Of a DNA stretch of 64,000 bases, positions 54,412-64,000 are shown one piece after another. Under the pieces are notes generated by a model. It was not told where the DNA came from and searched no databases. It worked only from the letters and a program-made list of their open reading frames with translations. Each line of letters starts with the position of its first letter. The stretch's first letter is position 1. The DNA is from Macrothele yani (taxonomy: Eukaryota; Arthropoda; Arachnida; Araneae; Macrothelidae). Position numbers and translations under genes: made by a program. Location: contig CM077011.1 in the NCBI GenBank assembly GCA_039090855.1, positions 23,809,001 to 23,873,000 of the forward strand. The letters are read 5' to 3'.

Positions 54412-55005
54412 CTAGTTATTTGTTCCGTTGCTGCTTACCATCTTTGGTGAATGAATGCCCAACATTGTGCGCGGCTCGAAGAAGCAACCTGCCAAGTGGC
54501 TTGGCAGTTGGTGTATGTGAGTCTGAAGGAATTCGAGGCCGCTGTAGTGCAGTGGAAGCATGTCCGGCGTGTAAATGGAAGACCCTGGATTCGATTCCCG
54601 GTGGCGGCCAATGGTACTTTTCCCGTGAATCACTTATAAACATGGAAAGAGCAATGACTTCTGCTTGATGTTCCTGGTCCACATTAAATGTCTCTATAAA
54701 TTATTCATTCGCCTTCTAGTTATTTGTTCCGTTCCTACGTACGATCTTTGATGAAGCCCCAGCGTTATGCGGGGCTCCAAGAAGCAACCTGCCTAGTGGC
54801 TTGGCAGTTGGTGTATGTGAGCCAGGAGGATATCGAGGCCACTGTAGTGCAATGGAAGTATGTCCGGCGCGTAACGCGAAGACTTTGGGTTCGATTTCCG
54901 GTGGCGGCGAATAAGACTATTTCCGTGACTCACTCATAAACGTGGTGAAAGAGCGATGACTTCTGCTTGATGTTGATGTTGCCAAACTGCATTCTGCTCC
55001 GCCTT
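54412..55005 (+). repeat. tRNA-like repeat, tandem dimer (plus)
   Basis: Two units of about 300 bp (54412-54716 and 54717-55005), each with AGTTATTTGTTCCGTT, GAAGAAGCAACCTGCC-like and CTTGGCAGTTGGTGTATGTG, then a tRNA-like head: GTAGTGCAGTGGAAGCATGT (box A region) and GGATTCGATTCCCGG (box B). In the first unit GGCCGC and GCGGCC can pair as an acceptor stem. Confidence 0.85.
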
Positions 55006-55400
55006 TTCATTTATCAGTTACGCACGCAGTCTCGATACTTTTTTTATCCTCCATCGTATTCGTTCGAGCAGATTTCCACCCATCCTGCTAAGTAAATTTG
55101 TTCCAGAGTTAAAATATATGGTTTGTGCAACAGTTGTTTGAGATATAAATAATTTTCGAGGACACATTATAAGCACAAGAGCAAGTGTTATTCCCGTAAA
55201 TGTTGGAAAATACGTAGCGCAAGTGTGCATATCGTTTAAACATTTTGCGTGGATTTGGAGACGCACATGTAGAGATTTACTAAGTTTATTAACTTTGTAA
55301 GTTTATCTACTTTTTTTTAGAAGTGTGTTTAATTGCCAGTGTTCATTTAAAAGTTAAAACATGCTTAAATAAGAATACGAATGTTTTGGCACCCTATATA
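55006..55400. other. No recognisable feature
   Basis: AT-rich spacer. Confidence 0.45.
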
Positions 55401-56299
55401 TACTATATTGACAAAAGTCACCGTACACCTCTTCAATATCAAATGAATGTATCGGCTGCGTTGTAAAGATGTGCGGTACAGCTGCAAACGGTGTAAAACA
55501 AGCCTGCAGCTGACCGCTATCATATCGCAATGTGAGGTTCAGTGAAAATATCGCGGCGGGAGAAAACTGACTTTGAGAAAGGAAAGATTGTTCTGTGTTA
55601 TATTAGTAAGTTGTCCATAAGAGAAACCGAGAGGCATTTAAACATACACAAGTCAACTGTTTTCGATGTACTGAATAAGTGGAAGACACATGGCGCGCCT
55701 GAAGCAGCAAAACGTACCGGCAGACCAAAGAAAATCAGTGACAAAGGACGTCGAAGCCTCAGGAGAGTCGTTACAGCTAATCGACGGAGTACTGCATAAG
55801 ACCTCAGTGCACTGGTGAGTAAAAAGCTGGAACATTGGTATGTACACGTACCATTCGCAGAGAACTTCATTCCATGGGTTACCGTGGTCGTGCGGCTGCT
55901 CATAAGCATTTTATCTCCACTCGGAATGCTACTCGTCGTTTAGCATGGTGTAAAGAACATTTATCATGGGTAGATTAATGGAAACTAGTCCTATGGACTT
56001 ATGTATCCAGATACACGATCCATCAGTCTGATGGCCGTGTGTGGGTATGGCGGCAGCCGGGTGAATGCTATTTACCACAGCGTACTATTCCTACGGTCAA
56101 GTTTGGAGCTGGTTGTGTATTCGTGTGGGAGTGATTTTCGTTGTATGGTCCCGACCCATTGGTTATCGTGGACAAACCTGTTAACCAGCATGTCTACCTC
56201 GATATTCTGGACAATTATGCCCAACCAACTCTGTGGCAACACTATAGAATCCAGCTTTGCCAGTACCAGAAGAATAATGCACCGAGCCATAAAGCAAGG

Positions 56300-57637
56300 T
56301 TTCAAAATCGCTTTATTATTATTTATCATAAGAAAACATAAGAGGGAGACGTACAGCGTTGGGCGTCTCACTGGGAAATAATACAAACTGTTAAAACATG
56401 ATGGTATATACACTGCAATGACAATGGGGATTAATAGCAGATGCTGCAAGCAAAGCTTATTGCATAAAAATTGCAGAAGTGACAGAGAGAAACACATCGT
56501 GTCACATGACATTGGCTGGGCATGATTTACAGGATAACACAGGCGAAACAATAGTACACAATTAGAAAAAAGAACAGCACAAACACTGCCGTGAAGGTAA
56601 AGCATTGCATACATGAGATAAAAACACAGCGTGCACAGTTGTGCAAGTTATTTCACGAGGGCAACAAAGCAACATAATGCTGGCGGTGTGAAGGTAATTA
56701 ATGAACATGAGTAAGCATAAAAATACACTGAGATAACATTACCATTCACAATTCATAGGTAGCGTGGATTGCACGAAAACAAAATGCAGAAGGATCAGTA
56801 AGATCACAGAGCAAAACTAGGAATGCACACTGGGATGACAAGAGGAATTAACGCAAAATGAAAGCACTGTACGACGCAATAGATGTAACTGGTACATTAA
56901 CAAGACATGATCAACCATATTATACACAGGGATGACCAAATAAAGTACACAATTTGAAGACACGATACAGCGCAAGAAATTTTACAAGTACAGTAAAAAG
57001 CACACGATAAACCATGAGTGCACTCTGGGATGTTATGAGTATATGCATAAAGTGAAAGCACAGGTCAAGCCATGGGTTCTGACAGATGACAGAATTTATC
57101 ATAAATTTGTACGTGCACAATCAAAGAATTAACACAATGTGAAAGCACGAAAATAGTATGTACACAATGTGGAAGTATAGAACTGTACAAAAATCAAACA
57201 GGTGCAATGAAAATGGCTAAACACCAAGAAAGTGTGTGAGTGCGACAAATATAAGAAATGAGAGATACAGACGTACACCACATGACATCTCAAAGTAAAA
57301 CACACTAGAGGAACACGGTGTAATACACTAGGTGCGTAGACAGAAAGCACTTAAGGTGACCAGGGTACAGCCCCAAGTACATAAAAGTGACGGGAGTTCA
57401 CGGAATCAGAGGGCACAATGATAACAATGTAAATATGGTAAAGCATAGTATGACACGAAAATCAACGATTCAAATGACAAGATCACAATGATATGCACAC
57501 TGAAAGCGAGAAAACAAAAACTTGGGTATTACAGCACAGGCTGTAGCACGATCACATGATATACATGGAGACGAGTCGTAGAGTGCAAGAGGGGCACCAG
57601 GGTGCCACGAAACTCAGCAAAGCAAGTGTAGAATGTC
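56300..57637 (-). other. 3' region of the LINE
   Basis: Non-coding 3' sequence between the ORF2 stop and the insertion end. Antisense-strand open frames here show no motif. It has no poly-A tail. Confidence 0.75.
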
Positions 57638-60600
57638 CTAGGGTACTGACATGTGTAGCAGTCCAGAATCAACCGCAAACCATGGAGCGACCGGCGCCCA
57701 GGTAGCATAGAAGATGGCTTCTCGACGACTGGAAGAAGCCGACTGGTACTCCAGGCGGAGTCGAGAAAACAATCGATCTCGGAAATGGCACAAAAGTGCT
57801 GTGCTGGCCTGGTGTAAAGAGACCGGCGAGGAAACGCTGCGGAGTTGTTGAAGGTATACGTAAATAACGTGTTTAACCAGCACGAAAAGATAGGCACATA
57901 CTGACGGAAGAGGCGTTGGTGGATGAGCCCGCAGAAGAAGATGTCTGTAGGCAGTGAACGGAAGATATTGAGAACAAGAGCGACTGGCAATCCGGAAAGC
58001 CTGGTCGAGGAGAGGCATCAGGATGGGACAGTAAAGGTAGACGTGAGATACGTCTGCCTCCTTTGCGCAGAAGGAGCAGAGAGGGGAGGAGAGAAGGGAC
58101 ATGCGAAAGAGAAAATACGGAACAGGGAGGCGATTATGCAAAAAGAGCCAGTGGGTATTAATTTCAAGAGGGGCGGATAAGGGTGAGCGGGCAGCGGCCC
58201 AGACAAGAGGAAGAGAAGCAGGGGGAACCTCGAGAATAGAAAGCGGTGAAGGGGTGACAAGGTGCACTAGAAAACGATAAAGAGATTTAGAGGAGAGAGG
58301 AAGAACCGAGTCTGAGAGTCGGAGGAAAAACGGCAGAGGAAGAGGGGCAGAAAAGACAGAGATGAGACCGGCGGGGGAGACAAGATCAGAGAAAAGCGAA
58401 AGAAGTGCAGTTAGCAAGGAGTCATAAACTAAATGGGCGGATGGGGACGAGAGAATAGCAGTGGGGAGGCCAGAGAAAGGGCGCCAGGATAGATCCGAGT
58501 TAGTGAGGTCTTGTACGGTTACTACACCTGCTCGAAGCCAAGAGGGGAATGAAAAGCAGGGGAGATGGGCGGGATGAATAAGGGAGTTGAAGAAGAGGGG
58601 TTCAGAAAGAAGCTCTAGAGTTGAAGAGGGAGGGAAGCAAATGAGGGGGAGAGAGCGAAGGTGAGTGAGGGCTTCAGAATATGCAGGTGGGAGTTTGGAG
58701 AAGGGGAAAGGACAGCAATCCATGAGAACTAAAGGAAGAAAGGAAAAATGTGGGTTACGCAAGGAGGCAAGAACGTCACGTACCTGAACTGCGGAAGCCA
58801 CTGAAGCCGTGAAAAGGTGAATGAAATTGATCACTCGGCTTGCTTTGTAGCACAGCGGGACATCAGGTAGACCAGCACCACCATAGGATGGAGGAGCACA
58901 AAGCTTGTGGACGTTAATCCAGTGATGACCCGCCCACATTACTCGAGTAAGGCAGCGTGTAACCTCCTGGAGACAGAAAAGCGGGGTCGTAGATGCAATC
59001 CAAGTATGCTTGCAGATGGACAGAAGGTATGTCCTGGTGAGATTTGCACGCTGGTAGTAGGACGTACAGAACTGCGCACGACACCAGAACGCAGCTGTGC
59101 GGAGGAGGCGAGGATGGAGTTCCGTGCGAGTTGCACTGGATGTAGCTCGAGGTGCGCCTAATTGCACACCCAGGAAGCGTTGGGTAGGGGATGACCATGT
59201 GGCCCCCCATGGAGCATCCATGCGATTGGACCACGACCCGCACCACAATCCAGTGCTCTTAGACTTATTCAGTTCAGCTGCAGAACATGAAGCATATGCG
59301 GAGAACAAACGGCGAAGCAGTTGGAACTGTGAGTCGCTACGAATGCAGACGGTAATGTCATCTGCATAAGTAGAGTAAATGACTGAGTGATGCCGTGAGC
59401 TGGCAACTGGTGGTGGAAGTTGTGCTAGGAGAGATGTTTGCAGAGAGCGCAGAAAGGGCTCGACGGCCATCGCAAACAGTTGACCGGAAAGCGGGCAGCC
59501 CTGACGAACTCCCCGATTGAGGGGAACATTTGCTGTGAGAAAAGATGCCGTCTTGACATGGAAAACGGCGTCCCGGTAGAGGGAGAGAAGAACGGAGACA
59601 AATTGTGGAGGAAAGCCAAAGTGTAGCAAGGTTTGTGTTAAATACGCGTGTGAGATATTATCGAAAGCGGAACAGAGGTCTAAGGAAAGGAGAGCAAGAG
59701 GTTCAGAATGAGTCTTGGCAAGATGAATGAGATCGCGAAGAAGTTGAACATTGGAGAAAAGAGAACGGCCAGGAACAGTGTAGGTTTGAGAGTCAGCAAG
59801 GATGTGACGGAGGATAGAGTTTAGTCGACGGGAAAGAATCTTAGTATAGAGTTTATAATCTTGATTGAGAAGAGAAATGGGGCGCCAATTTCCCAAGTCA
59901 AGAGGGTCGCCCTTCTTGGGAAATAGGAACACATGTGCGTCCGTGAAACTCTTCGGGAAGGGGGAGCAGTTAAATGCAGCAGAAAAAGCGGAGAGGAGAA
60001 AAGGCAACAGAAGAGGCAAGAACGCACGGTAAAAAAGAAAAGAGAGGCCGTCCGGAACCGGAGCGGCATGGGGGTTAAGGGAAGAGAAGGTGTCGGACAC
60101 CTCCGTGGATGTGGGTGAGAGAGACAGGGTCTGAGCAAGATGAGACGGAACTTGAGGCAGGTTGTTGAGAAGATGGGGGAGAGCAAAGGGAGAAGGGGGA
60201 GGAGTTTCACTGAACTTGGTGGTATAGAACTGAGGAACGTGAAAGCAAATCGCTGCCGAATCGAATGTGATTTCCCTAGAGGGGAGGCGATGATGACGAA
60301 GCGAGGTAGAAGACTTACGTGCAGATTCCATTGATGTTAGAAAATCATAGGTGCATTCCTCCGGATTGAGATGTTTAATGCGCAGACGTAAAAGTGCTTG
60401 CTGCGCAAGAGGTTTCAGCAAAGCCTGGAGCTCCACCTGATATGCTGGAAAAAGCGGATCTGATAACCCAATCAGAGCGAGCATCTGCCTGGCGTGATCG
60501 AGGCGCATCTGACTAGAAGTCTTCATGGTGAAGGAAAGTTGCTTGATATATAAGAGGAGCTGATGCTTGACATGAAGCCAATACGTCAAGGTACAGGGTG

Positions 60601-61486
60601 CGGAATGCAACCCTCCGCGACGAGCAACGAGGAAAGAACGGACAGAGGCACAAAATTCAGGATCAGTGAGGAGATTGGAGCCAAACGTCAACGGACGTAC
60701 AGTCCGAGGGAGTGACGCCGGAACAAACACTGTGAGGGTGACCGTGCAGTGGTCTGAGGAAGCAGTTGGTTGATGTCGCTACTCGGTAATAGACGCAAAA
60801 AGCGGTGTGGAAACGTAAACCCGATCCAAGCGTGCAGTCGATGGAAGCTGACTCCCAGACGAGCGCCACGTGTGTGAGGTCTCTTGTGGATGTAGGCGCC
60901 TATAAGCATCGTTGAAGGAGAAATCAGCAACAAAGTCATGGAGTAGTGCGACGAGATCCGTCCGATGCTCTCGTGACGAAGGAGAGCGATCCAGAGCCGG
61001 GTCAAGGGTGCAATTGAAGTCTCCACCCAAGAGCACACGATCCGAAGGCGAGACTTTCGAGAGAGCTTGACGGAGTTTGGTGAACAAGATGGATAAATGA
61101 ATAGAGGTGCACGGAATATACACATTAAAGATGTGAATACGAGCTCCGCCAATTGTGAAGGAGACTTGCTGGAGTAAATCCCGGCATAAGTTCTGCACTG
61201 AGAGTGCAGTGAGGGTGGATTGGAACTGCTGATGCATTCCGATAGCAAGCCCACCATGAGATAAGTAGCGGAATGCATGATGTAACACATAATCGCTAGC
61301 ACGCCAGCGAGTAAACAGAGTGGAGGAATGGCAGTTTGTTTCTTGTAGTAGTAATAGATCGGCCCCGAGGGGCGAGAGGTCTTCCATTACAAAAGCATTC
61401 GCTAGGGGGCTAGCGAACCCTCTACAATTAAGGGTCCTGACCTTGAATGGACTGGTCAGTCGTTGATTGGAGGGGTTGCGGAGCAA
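57638..61486 (-). pseudogene. LINE ORF2: APE endonuclease and reverse transcriptase, one in-frame stop
   Basis: 1283 codons in one frame with one TAG (60779-60781, about residue 236). Endonuclease: FKVRTLNCRGF (residues 15-25), LLLLQETNCHSS, VLLGGDFNCTLD, LDRVYVS and SSDHCTVTL (about 244), the AP-endonuclease order with catalytic Asp, His and Glu in place. RT: FPKKGDPLDLGNWRPISLLN, LLSLDLCSAFDNISH, RGVRQGCPLSGQLFAMAVEP and YADD (about residue 707). The RGVRQGCPLSGQL...A-EPFL block is typical of the Tx1 clade. C-terminal CSFCAKEADVSHVYLYCP is a CCHC-like finger. The stop lies between two conserved endonuclease blocks. Confidence 0.93.
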
Positions 61487-63293
61487 CTTTCAGGAGTTGT
61501 TGTAATCGGTTTACGCAGTCAAGGGTCCATGAGTGGTGCAGGAGGTCATGTACAAACCCACGAAGGTACTTAGCAATGCATCCGGCTTGCAGGAGCAGCG
61601 CGGGAAGAATGTCTTCGCGCTCTCGGAGGTAGCCATACGTCGACTCCAGGTTCGTGGTGTATGTGCAAAACTGATAGTAATCTCCAAGATTGAGAGGTTC
61701 TGAAGGAGCACCACATTTGGAGAGTATACTTGAAAAGACCTCAAACGCAGGCGGAGACCCATCATCATCAGTGTCCCTTTCAATTTCTGTTGGCGCAGGA
61801 GAGGGAGAAAAATCTCTTGAAGATTTGGCAGCACGGAACGGTTGCCCATCCGCAGAGGAAGATTTCTTCTTCTTCTTCTTACGTCGGGTACCTGTACGAG
61901 TGCCAGAAATGCGTTTTCCAGGGAGCGACGATGCTCGGGAAGCAGACGCAGAGTCAGAGGAATTATCGGCGCCGCCGTCACACTCGGAGACACTAACAGT
62001 GAAGACTGGTGGGAAACAAGCGGCGAGGTCTCCCGATGTTGCCACGTGATCAGGAGTAATAGGTGAGGCGATCACTGGAAAGTGAAGGTGGGAGGTGAGG
62101 TTAGCATCAAAAGACGCTCGTTGACAAGAGGCTTCAGATATATTTTTGTGTAACTCGTCTCAGGGGCAGTTGGCACACTAGAAGACGTTGCAGGTCGAGA
62201 TGTAGCAGGAGGCTGCTTAGAGGCGGTAGGCACTGTAGAAGCCGTGGGAGCTGGATACTCGTTGTTGGGGCATCGAGCACGCTGATGCCCAAGTTCTTTG
62301 CAATTAGCACAGTGTTCTGATGTTAGCATGTCAATATTGTAGGAGAGCTGCCCACATCGGACGTTTAGGATCCGTGGGAACTTACCGAGATGCTCCTCTG
62401 ATGGAAAGATGAGTCGAACACTCCGGCGAAAACTACGAACATTCTTATTTGCAGGATCCTTGGGCGCAGCTGAATGTGTGATAACAGGACCAACAATCTT
62501 ACCACACTTACTAAGTTCAGTACAGATCATCGCATCCGAGATTTCGGGGGGCACCGGATGCAAGGAGACCTGAACAGGGCGCCTGGAGATCGGTTTAGCT
62601 TCAAGGTGGTGGTCTCCAAGGTCAAGACCAAAGTTTAGAAGCGCGTCTGCATGCTCTTTGGATGTGAAATAAACAATCACCGTCCGCGGCCGGCGGGTGA
62701 GGTGAGTAATGGCTCCGGCTGGAAGAAAAGCAAGGAGCGTATCACAATAGACCTTCAACGATGTATTCGGAAGAGTATCTAGGCACACTCCCAACTCGCG
62801 GGTGGAGTGAAGTTCCTGCGCAGCGGGTGAGAAGTGCGTAACGTCCAATTGAAGTGAGTCACCATGTATCTGGACATGGGCATCCGCAAGAGGAAGGCGA
62901 GTCGCTTGCGTCGGTAGGGCACGCACCTGAGGTAACGCTAGAATAAGAGCGGGAAGGCAAACCTCCACTGGAAGGCAGAGCTGCAGCGCTGGATGAAGGA
63001 GCTGACACAACGCTGGGCAAGGCTACCGAGGGCAGAGAAGCAACGCCCTCAGAGATATCCATTACGTCATCGGCAGCATCAGAAACGAACGACGTAGCCT
63101 CACCGCCATGAGAGGTGGTGGAGTCAGAGAGTCGAAGCGTAGAAGAAGAAGAGCAATAGGCATCAGGAGGAGGACGATATTCCTTATCATCAAGGACGGA
63201 CACTGATTGGTTTGCTCCGTCAGAGATAAGGATCGACGTAGTAGGAGAAGCTGTGACGAGAGCGGGAATGCTGCTCTTATCAGCAGTGGCCAT
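61428..63293 (-). pseudogene. LINE ORF1 protein (gag-like), two compensating frameshifts
   Basis: ATG at 63293 (ATADKSSIPALVTASPT). The start (frame of 63293) and the end (62075-61428) share one frame, while the middle (about 62930 to 62072) is open in another. This fits a single ORF of about 620 residues with two opposite-sense indels. Middle part: an RRM-like or nucleic-acid-binding region (DSLQLDVTHFSPAAQELHS, RTVIVYFTSKEHADALLNFG) and a CCHC zinc knuckle CANCKELGHQRARCP. The last part has a lysine run (RRKKKKKKSSS) and an alpha-helical tail. ORF1 proteins bind LINE RNA. The end overlaps the ORF2 start by 59 bp. Confidence 0.8.
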
Positions 63294-63864
63294 CGCCGAT
63301 GGCGAGGCCTAATTTAGTAAAAACGACCAACTGGTCGAGAAAATAAAGTGCTGATAGCGAACTGAAAATAGTACTCACCGACTCGGGAGATGTCTTAAAT
63401 GAAAGATACATCCTTCGTCTTGAAGGCACGCACAAATGTTAAACGACAGAGCACACAAAACACACTCAGTAGACGGCGAAACACGGAGCTCAAAACAGAC
63501 ACGACTTACGTCCCATAAAGCAAGGACTGTTACTGAGTGGTTTGACGATAATTCCGTATCGTGTGTCTACTGGACAGCACAGAGACCTGATCTTAATCCC
63601 ATAGAGCACCTATGGGATAAATTAGAGCCCCGCAAAAGAAGTTTAGAACCGAGGCCTACTACTAAGCAACAGTTAGCGGCAGCATTATGTACTGAATGGA
63701 AGCGCATAACTATCGCTGTGTTCCAAAATCTTGTCGAAAGCGTGTCTCGAAGTGTCAGTGCATGCATTAAGGCCAAAGGTGGACCGACACCGTACTAATG
63801 TATATCAATAAATGCTATGTTGCGTTTCTTTTCTAGGTGTCGGGTGACTTTTGCCAATATAGTG

Positions 63865-64000
63865 TATATGAAATATTGTGCGAAAATGACATTTATTCAA
63901 AGTAATTTTAGTGATGCAATGAGTTAAACACAACTGCAGTAAATGCAGTTTCTACTGAATTATACCTGCTGATATGAATAAATAAAGATATTTGACTAAT
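63865..64000. other. Flank right of the Tc1 element
   Basis: AT-rich; nothing identified before the window ends. Confidence 0.5.

Larger units (their letters stand above)
56300..63512 (-). mobile_element. Tx1-clade LINE, essentially full length
   Basis: 7213 bp on the minus strand, flanked by a 13-bp duplication CCATAAAGCAAGG (56287-56299 and 63513-63525). The site continues the Tc1 sequence exactly, which shows insertion into it. Layout: short 5' region (63294-63512), ORF1 (63293-61428), ORF2 (61486-57638), 1.3-kb 3' region (56300-57637) ending TTTTGAAA with no poly-A. The presence of both ORFs and the 5' region suggests a full-length insertion. Clade assigned from RT motifs. Confidence 0.93.
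55542..63798 (+). pseudogene. Tc1-like transposase (DD34E), interrupted by the LINE
   Basis: Left part (55542-56299): ISRREKTDFEKGKIVLCYIS, RETERHLNIHKSTVFDVLNK, AKRTGRPKKISDKGRRSLRR, then with frameshifts LAWCKEHLSW, RYTIHQSDGRVWVWRQPGEC, DPLVIVDKPVNQHVYLDILD, and QYQKNNAPSHKAR, where the second catalytic Asp is Asn. The LINE cuts in at codon AR. Right part (63513-63798): HKARTVTEWFDDNSVSCVYW, RPDLNPIEHLWDKLEPRKRS (Glu), QQLAAALCTEWKRITIAVFQ, SACIKAKGGPTPY and stop. Confidence 0.9.
55403..63864 (+). mobile_element. Tc1-like element split by a Tx1-clade LINE
   Basis: Left end CTATATTGACAAAAGTCACC (after TA 55401-55402) and right end, reversed, CACTATATTGGCAAAAGTCA (before TA 63865-63866). 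Without the 7.2-kb LINE and one copy of its target duplication the element is about 1.24 kb. Same family as 35380-36512. Confidence 0.93.

Noticed and set aside
57923..62066. Plus-strand open frames opposite the LINE
   Set aside because: They are antisense shadows of the LINE ORFs with no motifs of their own.
1..64000. Prokaryotic defence or metabolic systems
   Set aside because: No operon-like gene clusters or bacterial families are present. All coding traces are eukaryotic transposons.

Overview
This window reads as non-genic eukaryotic DNA, AT-rich and packed with transposable elements. I found no host gene that I can defend. The mix of elements (many Tc1/mariner families, transposons with a DUF4817-type N-terminal domain, a Tx1-clade LINE, a Penelope-like element, a Helitron and tRNA-derived SINEs) fits an arthropod, plausibly a chelicerate such as a spider. 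That attribution is inference and no species is assigned.

Layout. 1-1237: a 59-bp satellite grown from the helix-turn-helix (HTH) coding region of a mariner, running into two inward-facing mariner 5' fragments. 1284-3335: a DUF4817-type element split by a 1.29-kb mariner. 4902-7482: two related long-inverted-repeat elements abutting on one TA. 7590-10516: several Tc1 fragments, one with both ends (7836-9233), and a hairpin breakpoint. 11-14.4 kb: a ~250-bp tandem repeat, SINEs and a TTAA-flanked MITE holding a SINE. 14972-16706: a Tc1 element interrupted by a 511-bp miniature LTR retrotransposon (TRIM) whose LTRs carry a tRNA-like sequence; its solo LTR lies at 21413-21595. 17.5-25.1 kb: further Tc1 copies and a purine-rich low-complexity block.

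26.0-28.6 kb: a Penelope-like reverse transcriptase split by a short Helitron. 29.5-31.0 kb: a Mutator/Phantom-like fragment holding a SINE. 31.2-34.7 kb: a three-level nest, with a Tc1 split by an unclassified inverted-repeat element that itself holds another Tc1 (32225-33657). 35.4-44.3 kb: more Tc1 copies, one with a minisatellite grown inside its HTH coding region. 46.2-48.0 kb: a higher-order tandem repeat (about 160+148+148 bp) in which every monomer has a CTCF-like core. 48.9-55.0 kb: a mariner-related fragment, tRNA-like dimers, a 2.5-kb long-inverted-repeat element and internally deleted or fold-back mariners. 55403-63864: a Tc1 element split by a nearly complete 7.2-kb Tx1-clade LINE (56300-63512) with a 13-bp target duplication.

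The order of insertion can be read directly from the nesting. The most unusual structures are the TRIM with a tRNA-like segment in its LTRs, the CTCF-motif higher-order repeat, and two tandem arrays seeded from transposase HTH codons. Almost every coding region is broken. The LINE ORF2 and the Tc1 at 32468-33562 are the least damaged and carry only in-frame stops.
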